Source of the DNA: Lutjanus erythropterus
Taxonomy: Eukaryota > Chordata > Actinopteri > Lutjaniformes > Lutjanidae
Assembly (NCBI GenBank): GCA_020091685.1
Contig: CM034598.1
Location: forward strand, 16,473,362-16,537,361
Direction: 5' to 3'
Length of the DNA stretch: 64,000 bases
Position 1 is the stretch's first letter. Every line of letters begins with the position of its first letter. The notes under the pieces were generated by a model. That model had not been told where the DNA came from. It was given only the letters and a program-made list of their open reading frames with translations, and did not search any database. Positions 35,297 to 47,779 of this stretch are shown one piece after another. A program made the position numbers and the translations under genes.

Positions 35297-35759
35297 GTAA
35301 GTTCATACAAGCGTCAACGAAAAGTTAATTATCGTTACCTCGTCGTAGTTTTAATTTGGTTTTGTTTTATGTTGTTAACTGGCTGCTACATGTAGCTAAA
35401 CGTTAGCAGGCTTCATGGCAGCAGCAGCAGCAGCAGAGTGAAACCAAACAACTGATGTTGCTTTCAAAAATACAAACCACAAGCTGGCTTATACAGTCTC
35501 ATGATAAATCACATGATTTCTACTCCTGCTCACCCTGATTAACACGAACACTTCATCAGGCTGTCGTTTACACTTCAACTCTGTGCTGAAGTGGAGAGTT
35601 ATTAGTATCGATTTGTTATTATTGAACTTGAGAGGTGGAGGAGGTGCACACCCAGCCTGTTAGAGCCAGATGAGCCACTGAATGAGTTACAGTGAAATGG
35701 TGTGATGGACAACAGGTAATTGTTGCTGTAGAAAGTGGACTTTTTTTTAGGTAGTTTAG

Positions 35760-36655
35760 AGCTGCAATCCATTAGCAGATTGAAAGGAAATTAATCTGCA
35801 ATTATTTTGTAATCAATTCATTCTTTGCTGTCATTTGCCAATCAAAATGTCAAACATCAAACATTTGCTGGTTCTAAATATTAAGTTTTGCTTTTGTCAT
35901 TTATGACAGTGAATGAAAAGAGCCTTTGAACTTTGGACTAGGGATGTTAATGATTAATGTTGATGATTAATCATTCATTGATTAGCCACCATTGAGGATT
36001 TTATTCTTCAACCCATGTAAATGTATTAATCAATAATTTATCAATAATACTCTTGAAATAGTATTTGCACATAATTTTAAATTGTTTTGTCTGGCAAAGC
36101 CGTTAATTCAATAAGGAAACTGAGAAAAACTGAGAAAAACGTGTTTTGTAACTCATTCATTATTAATGATTAATCAGTTCATTGATTGTTAGCATTTTCA
36201 ATTATTGGTTATGGAAAATGCACAAATTTGCCACTTTTGGACCGTTGGATGGAAGCAATTTAAAGTTGTCTGTTTGGACAATTTTTGACATTTTATAGAC
36301 AAAAAATTAATAATTAATTGTTTTGAAAATAATAATTGATTAATCAATTATTAAATGAATCACCAACTGTTTTGATAATCAACTAATTGTTTGAGTAATT
36401 TTACAAAAAAATGTAAGGTTCTCTGGTTTCAGCTTCACATGTGTAAATTTCATGGTGTCCTGACTCCTCTGTGACAGTAAACTCAATATCTTTGGGTTAT
36501 GGACTAAACAGGACATTGGAGGACGTCATCTTGGGCTTCGGGAAACAGCTACCAAGATTGTTCACCATTTTCTGACATTTTATAGACCCAACAACTAATT
36601 AATTGATCCAGAAAATAACAGTGAATGACAGTGAAAATTGTTAGTTGCAGCCCTA
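35760..36655. repeat. Two ATTAATC-rich interspersed repeat copies in the 5'UTR intron
   Basis: Blocks at about 35,760-36,400 and 36,420-36,655. The second ends AATTGTTAGTTGCAGCCCT, the usual terminus of this family, and contains GGACGTCATCTTGGGCTTCG and CCATTTTCTGACATTTTATA. The repeats stop less than 100 bp before the coding exon's acceptor. Confidence 0.65.
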
Positions 36656-36807
36656 AAGGGTTTTATTTTTATTTGTCGCCCCGTGAACCCGTTTTCAGAA
36701 AGGGAGTGTTTATCTTTGTTTATCTCTCCCTGTCTCTTTCTACCTCCAGGCTTCTGCTTTCACTTCCTCAGCGCGGACAGACGAAGAAGTGGGAATTACC
36801 CTCCATC

Positions 36808-39356
36808 ATGGCTTCTGCTGCTGCTGCCGTTTCCACATCTTCCAAAGGCAGCCTGAGAGAGGACCTGACATGTGCTATATGCTGCGACCTGTTCCGTGAG
36901 CCCGTCATGCTGGCCTGTATGCACCACTTCTGCAAACCATGCATCTCCAGGTACTGGAGGGGAACTCAGGGCCCTGTAACCTGCCCTCAGTGCCGCAAGG
37001 AGTTCAGCACCAAGCAGTTTCAGACTAACTACCTTGTGACAGCCATGGTGGAGAAGGTCAGGGCCACGACGTCGGACACGTACATCAAGAACATAGAGGT
37101 GAGTTCACACTTCTGTTTAAGCCGTGATCCTGCTGGCTGCCTTCCATGCCATTACTCTTGGTCATCTGGAAAGTGTTATTAAGTGTTTGACAATCTTATA
37201 CAAATACCCTCATGCTCCAAAGTAAACTGATCGATTAAATTGAGCGTTCTCTAACCTACGAGTTACATAAGATGAATACAATTGTATTCTATGTTTCAGT
37301 CCACATCTGTGTTTATTTCACTGTAGTTCCACCCTGAGCATATCTCGCCTGAATTGCTCAGGGCAAAGTTCAGCCTCCACTCCCTTTTATATTGCTGCGT
37401 ATGACAGGATATATGGCTTAACCGCAGCAGGGGAAACTGCCAGAATAATAAAACCACCTGTACATTTTCATATAATCCAATTCTAAATTCCTGTAAATCC
37501 TACATACTGTAGTCCTACACATACTGTCACAGAAGTATGTATGAGTTCAGCTACATTTATTCATTATCTTACACAGAGTTAAATATGCAGATTTATCAGT
37601 ATCACTCTCTCCAGTGAATATAAGGCTGAAGTCAGCAGCTGTTTAGCTTAGCTTAGCATAAAGACAGGAAACTGCCTGACTCTGTCCAAAGGTAATAAAA
37701 TCCACCTCCCAAGCTTTCTGATTAACACATGATATCTTTTTTAAAATTGATTTTTATTGTCAAGGATTTTTTATTATTATTACTTAAACATCAACAGGTT
37801 TACAGTTTGTCACAGATCTGACAGATGAAAAAGCCAATGACAACGCAAAACAAGAATGTGCAAACATAATGCATTGAAAAGAAAACCCATGATGTCCCCA
37901 TGAAAGATCTCAGAGCCCCGCAGTTATTGTTTGCAAACAGTCAGTCAGGTTCCAAGTAAGGTGTGAAAAGCAATCCAGACTGAAAGGTTCCTCTCTTAAA
38001 GAGGAGCTGAGAGCTTCAAGAGGTATGAACATTTTCACATTACTTATCCACTGTGTGATTTTAGGTGCTTCCTCTTACAGCCACTTAAATAAAATGCGTT
38101 CCCTGGCACAGAAAAAGAGGGTTTTCAGGAGTTTTAATGGATTTGGAGGAATATGTGGGGATTATCTGTACCACAAATGCATAATTAAGGAGAAATTTTA
38201 CTGTTTGGCCTACGGACTACTTGAACAGCAGACATTTTGACATGTCATACCAGATAACTACCAGGCATATTAATGACGGCTGCATTCCACTTAGGGGAGG
38301 TCCTTCTACTGTGCTGGTTCACTGTCACTGGGACACCTAATGGAACTGAGCCTTAATGACTGTTATTAAGTCCACCTGTGTTTTTCTTGCTCTGACAACT
38401 CAAAATGTTTTCTGTGCAAACAGTCCATTATGTTATTGATTTCCTTAAGAACATCTTCTCTTCTGTATTCTTGCATTTGTTACACAACTTTGATAGATCC
38501 GTGTTCATTTTATTGTGTCTCATTGGGGTACCTAATAATTTATCTTAAATTTTAGTTCTTTTGTTTTATTAGTGGTAAAAGAGTCTGATAGAATCATTGA
38601 CAGTATATTAGTGGACAAAGTCACTGTGACGTCACCCAATTGTTTGTGAACTGGCTGAGGTTGGCTTTATGAGGGTTGCCATCTTGGTTTTTTGCAACCA
38701 GACCAAGCACAGTACGATCTAGAGCGTGGAGCTGGTGGGTGACGTACTGCAAACTTGGGTGGTGCTTGGTTTGGCCCAGCTGTTCAGCGGGAAAAAGTAG
38801 TGGCGTGGTCACAATCATTCTCGTATTACAACTGAACAGTACAATAAAATATGTGGCAATGTAGAAACAGAATGCTGATCCATATTTGATCAACACTGTG
38901 TAGTTTGACAGTTTGATCAGAGTTTGATGAACCCCTGTGTGTTACACTTGATGGACTCGCTGATGACCTGTCAATCACACTGTAACCCCGCCCTAAAACA
39001 TACTCTGCTTTGCTGTGAGACAATAGTTTTCAAAATGATCATTCTGTTTTGGAGAAGACTTTAGCGACAGAAACCATAAACTCAGCTGCAACCTAGGAGT
39101 CACCCCTTACTGGTTTATGGCACTTCCACAATTACTTCGTATTTTAGACCCATCATCTTAATGTTCTACTGTCTGTGGGTAGACCCACAACCCACAAAAA
39201 CAATAAAGTATAAAAAACAACAAGTGGAAGTTTTAAGGGGCTTAGTGTGTCAGACTATTTCCTGGCTGGGTACAGCCACTTCCTGTTGTCTCTACTGGAT
39301 GCCTAGCAACAGACATGACAAGTCTTTTGGAAAGTGAAAAGTGAACTTATAAAATG

Positions 39357-39406
<50 letters not shown>

Positions 39407-42400
39407 CTTTCAATAAAATGGCAGTTTAGTTCGACAACACAAAGTACTTTTTCAGAGCAGACTGTGGAGCTGACTCAGCACTAAAAAAGTATCAGCCTCA
39501 ACAGAAATGGTACATTTTGATGTAGTTGTATTTACTGCAGGGCTATTTTGTGGTCAGTCAGTAATAGGCACGTTGGTGGTTGTTTATGAGCTCCTTGATT
39601 CTCTGTATGTGCCATTGTTTCTGTCCACGCACTGACTTCATTTGCATATTGCATATCACAGAAACACCTGAAAGAAACATTGGAGAGACATCGCCTGAAG
39701 AAGGAGGACTTCATCAACAGTATTCGCAGAGACAAAGACAAGATGGATACCATAAAGGTACACTCCTGCAGGGAACTGAAGGGATGGCGGCACTTAACAG
39801 ATAAGAATGCACATGTCCCTCTTTAATGGCTGTTTGCAGTTTGTCACTGTGCATATTTAGTGATGTTTGCAGATGAGGTAAGTGACAGTTTGTGCTTTGA
39901 TATGTAAAACATAATGGTCTTGTGTTTGGGTGTATAAATGCCTTTCTAACCTCTGACTGAATTGTAAGTCAGCTGTGCATAGGAAACCCTTGCACCTAAT
40001 CTATTAGTCTTACGACATTGACAATGATTCTGACAGATTTTCTGCAGCAGAAAGACCTGGTGCACTAAACAGAGCAATTTTTCTTTAAGTTGCGTAATGA
40101 ATTGACAAGACTGAAATACACCATGTGACAAAGTGTGCGCAGGCAGAAGTTACAGAGACAAAACACATATATGAGACAGATGGAAGATAAGAGCCTGAGC
40201 TTAGTTGTGCGTGCTGTGCAGAGATGATCGACAGGAAATCCTTCCCTACATAAACAGTCTGTAGTTGTTTGCCACAAACTGTAGATCCTTGACGCGTGTG
40301 GAGAGGAGCCTCATTACCACTTGTTTGTCTCTCTAGAGATATATTTTAATATAACAAGCCACTTGGCAACAACACTTTCTACTACTTTCTCTACTATTTC
40401 CATCTGCGCAGTGAAAAATGTAGTAATACAAAGAAAGCAAGATGTTGCATCATCAGTCATGTTTTCCGGTCGCAGAGAGTGGGGGCAGATCTGCAGGCTC
40501 GTGTCAAAGGGGAATTCAGAGCTCTCCATCAGATCCTGCATGATGAGGAGACCTGTGTGCTGGAGCAGCTGAGGAGAGAGCAGGAGGAGGAGCTGGAGAA
40601 AGTCCAGCGCCACCTGGAGACCGTTGAGTGGGCCGTGAGGGAACTGGAGGACAATATGAGAGCGCTACAGCAGGCTAGTGCTGCCACTGAGAACATCGTA
40701 CTGACTGAGGTGACGTCTCATCTCGAAGCGTACATCATGCTGTGACTACGTAGATCACATCTGAACTTTAAAGGGATAGATCAGATTATTTGTGGGGTTG
40801 TATGAGGTAGTTATTCATTCCAGGTACGCACCCCCGTTTTGGAGAAGCAGAGCATGAAAGCTAAGCAATGTCCTGCTGTGGACAGGGTAAGCGACAAGAT
40901 GTACTTTAGTCATTTAAAAGAAGGCCCATCTTAAAAAAAAATCAATATCAGTTTAAGTGCGCTGTATTTACAGTATTTTCAGTGCTGTACCTTGCTGTCA
41001 GACAGCCTTTTCAATGGGAACTTGCTCTTACATAAGCCTAATAGCTCTCTCTCTCTCTCACTCAACCAGATTCCATAGAAAAAAATCATTCATTTTACCT
41101 TGGAGAACACAGGAGTTGTTGCTTTACTGCTGCTTTGATCTCTGAGTTTGTCTGTGTTGTTGTGTGACTTTGGTAAATCCAAAGTAACTGTTTAAAACGC
41201 CCAAGTCACACAATAATGCAAACAAACTTACTGACGAAGGCAGCGGCAGACCAGCAACTCATGTTTCCTGCAAGGTAAAATTACTGTTTTTGCCAAAGAA
41301 GTTTAGCTGATTTTGAGAGAGTGATGTTTGGCTGATATAACAGTGGTTTTCCATCTGAAAATCCCATCTGACAACAGTGTTAAGTGGTGAAAATATTCTA
41401 AATATTGTGTATACTTAAACTGATACTGATTTTCTTTTTTAGGAGGCTAAAATAGTTTTTCCTGATGACCTTTTCCACTGCTTTACATTACATAGCTTCC
41501 TAGACCGACACTCCTGCTCCTTCTACAATATGGGAGCATGCTGACTACCATCTACTGTAGGCAACACACCGAACATTGATAAGTACCTCACACATCCCCA
41601 CTTCAAATAATCCAAACTATGCCTTTAAATAAAACACAGGGTGTCATCTAATCTGTCTTGTGAATATGGCATCAGTTTATAAGCAGCAGAGTTAATGTGA
41701 TTTTTCTTTCATTTCCTTTGCTCTAGCTCCCGCAGCTAAGGTGAGTGTTCAGTGTTATGAATGATTGATTGCCTCTGGCATTTTTACACCTGTCAGTCTT
41801 ATTTAATCTCCATTTTTATTTAATGTAATTTGTGCTGAGAATAAATTACGTTAAAATATATGTTTTCTTTGTTTCGACAGACCATTTGTGCAGGTGGATG
41901 TTGCCCCGGTGTTTGATATAAACGCTTTCAGCAACAAATACATGGCCCCATTACAGTACATCACATGGAGAAAGATGTTCAAGTCTTTGAAGCCAGGTAA
42001 TTTTCCCTCTGATGCGCTTCATTAGACACAAAAAGACTCGGGCTGGAAACTGGTTCCGCCTCAACAATGGGAGTAATTACGGCAAAATTATAGAGTATTA
42101 TATAAAGATATTGAAGTGGTAAGAGAGTGGCAGTAATGGCACCATTGTTGTACTGATAGGATATATTTTCAATTTAAAATGTGACACTCTGTCACAGCTT
42201 ATTACAGAAAATATTATCACTGATATCACTCATTGAATTGTTTCACCCCAAAGGTCCTTCTCCATTAATGTTTGACATCGACACGGCGCACCCAAACATC
42301 CACGTCTCCAGGGACAAAACTGTTGCTGTTGAATGTGACGTCGTGATCCCACATGTGGACCACGCCAAGCGTTTCCTCCAGTGCGTCAACATCTTGGCCG

Positions 42401-42813
42401 TCCAGGGCTTCCAGTCAGGCAGACACTACTGGGAGGTAGAGGTGGCCTCCAAACCCAAGTGGGACCTGGGCGTGGCCTCTGAGGCAGTAGACAGGCACGC
42501 TCGGATCAAGCTGAGCCCCGAAAGCGGCTACTGGACGCTGCGTGTTCGCAATGGGAACGAGTACTCAGCCGGCACTCAGCCCTGGACGAGGCTACAGCTC
42601 CGCTCCTCCCCGCAGAGGGTCGGGGTTTTCTTAGACTGCGAGGAGAGGAGGGTGTCCTTCTACAACGTTGACGATATGAGTCTGATTTACTCATTTACCA
42701 ACGGGCCCAGGGGCAAGGTGTTCCCCTTCTTCAGCCCTTGCATCAGCGACAGCAGTCAGAAACCTCAGCCAATCAAACTCCTCCACTACCCTCCTGTCGC
42801 TCTGTCTGGCTGA
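36808..42813 (+). CDS. RING/coiled-coil/PRY-SPRY E3 ubiquitin ligase, TRIM62-like, no B-box found
   Basis: Six coding exons: 36808-37098, 39662-39757, 40476-40709, 41727-41740, 41881-41996 and 42254-42813. They total 1,311 nt and 436 aa. The first exon holds a C3HC4 RING at residues about 22-65 ([17 protein letters not shown]) that would recruit E2 enzymes. Exons of 96 and 234 nt encode the coiled coil (such as [17 protein letters not shown]), the usual class-IV TRIM exon sizes. A 14-nt microexon follows. The last two exons encode PRY-SPRY, with [30 protein letters not shown] and [16 protein letters not shown]. The junction and SPRY resemble TRIM62 most among proteins I know. Typical TRIM first exons continue into a B-box; this one stops after the RING, and no B-box exon was seen in the 2.5 kb intron. 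The target is unknown. A fish-specific TRIM family member is possible, so no symbol is given. Confidence 0.85.
37560..37745 (+). repeat. TTAGCTTAGCTTAGCATAAAGAC-type interspersed repeat
   Basis: Contains GTTTAGCTTAGCTTAGCATA followed by AAGACAGGAAACTG and TCCAAAGGTAATAAAATCCACC. The same family is at 62,385-62,600. This word order is characteristic of a repeat abundant in percomorph fishes. It lies in intron 1 of the TRIM-like coding region. Confidence 0.6.
38270..38400 (+). repeat. Partial third copy of the MITE-like family
   Basis: TACTGTGCTGGTTCACTGTC, CTAATGGAACTGAGCCTTAATG and ATTAAGTCCACCTGTG align with parts of 34,559-34,786. The ends are lost. Confidence 0.4.
39359..39402. repeat. 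(CA)n microsatellite
   Basis: About 22 uninterrupted AC units in an intron of the TRIM-like gene. A length of this order is usually polymorphic. Confidence 0.95.
40768..41628. mobile_element. TTAA-flanked TIR element, copy 2 (TRIM-like gene intron)
   Basis: Starts TTAAAGGGATAGATCAGATT and ends CAAATAATCCAAACTATGCC then TTTAA, so the ends are inverted repeats inside TTAA. Longer (861 bp) than copy 1 in mxd3, but shares the GTCAGACAGCC core, AAGGCCCA(T/C)CTTAA and the CAGTGGTTTTCCATC segment. No transposase ORF. Confidence 0.65.
41727..41740 (+). other. 14-nt microexon of the TRIM-like gene
   Basis: CTCCCGCAGCTAAG lies between a good acceptor (TTTCCTTTGCTCTAG) and a good donor (GTGAGT). Using it joins the phase-0 end of the 234-nt exon to the next exon with an open frame (LPQLR). 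Class-IV TRIM genes usually have a 23-nt exon in this place. Confidence 0.65.
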
Positions 42814-42826
42814 GACGGGTCCAATC

Positions 42827-42832
42827 AATAAA
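42827..42832 (+). terminator. Polyadenylation signal of the TRIM-like gene
   Basis: AATAAA begins only 14 nt after the stop codon (42,811-42,813), implying a very short 3'UTR if used. Confidence 0.6.
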
Positions 42833-42849
42833 ACCTTTTCAGTATGTAA

Positions 42850-45800
42850 GAGCTGTCCATTCACTTATTGACCAATGACTGTTATCACACAGCTGATTCC
42901 AGACTGTTCTCTCCTTTTCTGTGCTCTAATGATCACCAGATGCTTCTATTTACTATGTGAAATGAATCTTAAAAGCCTTGAAATGTTGTGAAAATTGGCA
43001 TATTAGTCATCTAAAAAAATCCATTGTGCTGTAATCGTTCTGAAGAGACTTATTCATTTTGCAGGCGAAATCAGCAGAAACACATTAAAACCAAATGTTT
43101 AACCATTTCCGAATGAATATAGTGAAGCGTCAGACTGCTCACTGTTCAATCTTACATACTGTCTGTGGAGATAGCTGACCTTTTAAATAATAGTCTGAAT
43201 AATTATCTCTCATCATGTCAGATAATCCTTAGACTCACTTGTAATCATTTTTCTTTTTCAGTCACCATTGAATTTAATCAGTCTGAAAGAACTGTGCACT
43301 TTACTGTGAGATTTTATATTTGATTAAGTGGTTCTTCATGATGTATACATGAAATGAAACTGTTTCACATTTTTATTTCAAATGCATTTACTGATTAACA
43401 CCCAGATGTTACTTTTAGCAGCACCTGTTGATTTGTCAGTATTTGTACATTCATTTATATACATTATATGTGCCTAAATTTGAACACTTACATGATATAA
43501 TGCACACTCAGATATTTTTTGCATCACTCAAGGAAAATATTAAAATGTAGTTCTTTGTTGTATATTTTACATTGTTGTCATCGTATGTCGATCACTTCCT
43601 GTTAAAGACCTAAACAATTACTGCAAAACCTGCTGATGCAAATAAAAAAACCAAATCACTTTTTCTTTCTTGAATAAACATCGTCTTTGATCTTTTTCTG
43701 CAGCTGTGACACAGCACACTGCCATGACCTCACTTGAAATAATCAAGGATGTTATTAAGCATCATCAAAGCAAAACGCACATCTATGAACAGTTATGAAT
43801 ACGTGAGCCATCTCTGACACTTGAGGAGAGCGAGAGCAGGCAGGCTCTCGGTTATCTTCACAAACACACAAGAGCACAGACGTCCTGTTTCCTCCAGCCA
43901 TGTGAAAGGTCAGATAAACAGAGTGACAGTGGGGATGCCTCTGGGCTGCTTGACGGGCCTCGGGGGGGCATGCTGAAGCAGGATGCTGCTGCCTCCTCTG
44001 CCGTTTGGAAAAGTGGCACAATGAAATGCAACACAGGGGGACCCCTGACTTTCCCACACAAAGGGTGTGTTTATGACACACTTATGACACTAGTCGCTGA
44101 GCTTGACCTATAAATGCAAATTGAAATCAACTCAATCTCCTGAATTGAAGAGAGCCTCGACTGTATATTGAATCTGTAGCGATTAAGAGGAGAGACTCGG
44201 TACGTTGGCCTGTGCCCTCTATGGAATCTGTATCTGTTTGTGCGTCTTCAGTGAAAAATTGATCCACTTTTGTATAGCTCAAAATTACAACAGAGTTATG
44301 ACTTGTCATATAGAGCAGGTCTAGACTACTCTATAAACCCAGTAATTCCCATCAAAAATAAGCACTGAGGCGACTGTGGTGAGGAAAATCTTTTGAACAG
44401 GTAGAAACCTCAAGTTGTTTTAATTAAATTGTGGTAGGTTGCCTCATGAGAGGCATTCAGAATTAAAGCTGCACAAATCAATGTTTTATGTTTGCAGTTG
44501 GAAAAATAAAAGTAGAATGTGAAAGAGATGAGTCGACAATCAAAGCATTACCATCTGACTCTGCAGTTCCCTTGAGCTTGACAGTCTGTCAATTGTTTCG
44601 GTTTTCTGTCCAACATCTTTATCTCGGTTCACTCTTGCCGCCCTCATGAAATTTATTTTCAACAGCAGGCAGCTGTTTCCAGCAAAAAAAGCTCTAATAA
44701 ACCCACTGTGCACTACCTGCCAGTAGTGGACTGGGATAGAAATTCAGGCTGATCTTTACATTCACTCTATTCACAACAGACCACATAAACAGCAGTCTTT
44801 TTGTTGGAATATATTTTCTGTTTACAGTTTATGGGTCAGTGTATCTTTACTGGATTTTCCTCTCAGAAACGGGTATTAAAGAACAAGAAATTAGTGTTTT
44901 GGGGTTTTTTTTTTCAAGTTTTTCATGGTGAAAAGGGAATTAGCTAAAAAATATATATATGGGTTTCAATGAGTTTCATTTTCTATTTTGTACAACAAAA
45001 AATAAATTCACTGAAAATATTCATATTCAGAGCCTGGATTTGCTCATTTACATTAGTGGTAGATGTGGTATATATTTTTTCATTAACATCTAATATACAT
45101 GGTTATCTTAGCCAGTATGAAACTTGGGTGATACATCAGATACACTGACCTTTATGCCACTAACATATCTTTTAGTTAAAAAAAAAAAAAAAAAAAAAAG
45201 CCAAGTGTCTTCAGTTTCAACAGTGGGTCAGTTCCATACATAAGGCAACAGGAATAAATGTCCAGTGTTGCTGGACTTGCATTTATCATCATGAAGCTCT
45301 GGTAGCTCTGAGTGGAGACTTGTAACTGACAGAAAAAGACTACAGATCTTTATTTTCCAGATTATTTCTATGCACACATTTCCTGCTTATATAGCATGAG
45401 TCAGTTTTTTAAAACGTATAACTCGTCATCATGGGAAAGGTAGTTGTGATATGATTTGCTGAGGACTGCTAGTATGTTTTTTCTTGAAATACAAACCACA
45501 TCCCTTGCTTGTTCAGATATCTGTAATTTTATAGCATGTAGCAGCACTTTCCTCCCCGGCTTTTCTCCCTTAAATGCGCCTTTTCACCTTTTCTCTTTCT
45601 ATTATTCTGGCTTTCTCCTCTGCTGTCTGCTTTTCTCCACACTGTTCAGCCACATGCACTCCATGCCCAGCCCCAACTAAACTCTTCATGACTGTATCTT
45701 ACACAGATGTTCTCACGTTGACAAAATTGGTCCACAGCCATATAAACACCTGCCAGAGTATTCAAAACTGCTTGGTCATTCTCCTTACGGGAGGTTTCTC

Positions 45801-47760
45801 CTGGACCACATTTTGCCACAACGACACACACACACACACACGCCAGTCACACTTGAATGCTAACGTTTCTCTGTGTCTGCTGGATGTTTGCTAACACTTC
45901 AGCTGTATCAGCTTTATAAGGTCGTCGATATTGTGTTTACCGCTTGTTTCGCTGCCTCCAAGTGGTCAAAAAATCAATTAAAAGAGGTTTGTGAAAAATT
46001 CTAGTCAAATGAAAGAACTTTAACTTAAGGCAACATTTGCTTTGAGCTGCAAGAGTTCAGCATTATAGAGGAACTTATTGATCAGCTGCATTTCACTTAA
46101 AGCATTAGCTTCATGGCTAATTAGATAGTAAATAATTTACATGTAAGCATACAGCAGCACTGCTCTTTCTTCCAGTCAGTAAGCTCGCCGTAACTGCTGA
46201 CTGATAGAGTGTGCATGACCTACAACCGTGAGAAATTTTGGCTACCTGAATCAAAACAAAACAAACAGTGAGAGCTGCTTCAAAGTATCTTGGCAGAGTG
46301 CAGCGTATTGCAAGGACCCCTGAGCATGAAGTTCAGTGAGAGAGTGAGCGGGTTGCATGCATGCTCCACATCCTTCCTATGATGGTAGCTGTGGATCCGT
46401 AATGTGTTTCCTGACCTGAGGATGGGCCGGATGGAGTGCTGGCACTTCAAGGACGGGTCCTTGAGTCCTCATTTGTCTCTCAGGAACCGGCAGGATTATG
46501 GACTGAAACCATTTCATCTGACGCAGCAGGGGCGATCATGCTATCCTCCACGAGGGCTGTTATTTGTTATCACTGTTGTCTGAATGGCTTTTCTGAATGC
46601 TTATGTGCGCAAGTTTATTATTTTATTGGCCACTCAAGTGTTTTCATGCGTTTATGACATTATCTGTTTTGTATTCGTAATGAGATTCGGTAACTCCCCG
46701 GACACAGCTTTGTTAAACTATCAACACGATTTAGTGTGTTTATTTTCCTCCGAAGCCCACGGCGCTGTGCGGCTGAAAGCAGGAGAACATTTTAATTACA
46801 ACCATTCAATCACAACATTGTGTTTTAAGGTCAAAGAGGTGGATCACCCTAAGGGATCCGAGGGGAAACACATGCCCACAATAACACGCAATGATCCTTT
46901 GACTCCTTGTTATTCCACACACTCCTGACATCCGGTCTGCCGTGGTTCAGAAATCATTGAGAATAACATAATCATATTGAGAAAAAATATTTTTTCTCAT
47001 ATGTCTAATCGACGGCTGCTGTTGGCTGGCGATGGGTGGACTGCTGTTCAACAGTTACGACGGAGTCTTGAGTCAGCTAACATTAATATTGTTGTAATGG
47101 GTTTCCAAGTACAGATGCAGCATACTATTGATTTTATAGTGCACTCATGGTGCTTGCAAGCAGACCTGTCTGGGATTGATTATATAGACTTAAATTGGTG
47201 TGCTGGTTCTTCTGTGGCTCCATAAGACAATTAATAAATGAAATACACAACTGCACCCAAAACTCTTATCTATCTATCTGTGTGTGTGTTGCATATGTAT
47301 CCAAGTACCAACCTCTTGTGCCCTCTGGCTTTTTATATCTGAGTGTATATGGTACATGGGTTTTCAATTTCCAAAATCCCTCCCTGTAAAATAAAATAGA
47401 GCAGATAGTGGCTCACTACGGACATGTTACGCTCTTAGTACATGATTTTCATTCACACTCCGAGCACTCCCTCAGGAGGATGGATGCGTGGGCAGATGGG
47501 GTTAACAGGACTTGGACAAGGCTGGAAGAACTCTGCGCACTTTAGTTTCATCTGAGGCACCGTTGCATCTGACCCTTCAGAAGAGTAATTACAGAGTTCT
47601 AATAGTGAGCTTCTCCCAAGGCACTCCTGCTCAAGCTTTAGTTTATTGAACGACTAGAAGAATTTGTGTTCATAGCAAGAAAGATAACTTTTTCTGCCTC
47701 AAATTAATGGGAGACATTTGACCTGAACAGATAAAATTGCATTGACATTAAGGTGTCAGA
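42850..47760. other. Intergenic stretch without recognised genes
   Basis: AT-rich DNA. A run of about 21 A at 45,179-45,199 and short (CA)n at 45,826-45,841 are the only simple features. ORFs such as 43,755-44,081, 45,574-45,894 and 46,584-46,928 show no domain and no coherent splice context. Confidence 0.35.
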
Positions 47761-47779
47761 AGAGTTAGAGACAAGGGGC

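Noticed and set aside
38025..38240. 71-aa ORF with several Cys and His in the TRIM-like gene intron, considered as a B-box
   Set aside because: Cys/His spacing does not fit a B-box, and there is no frame-compatible splice pair.
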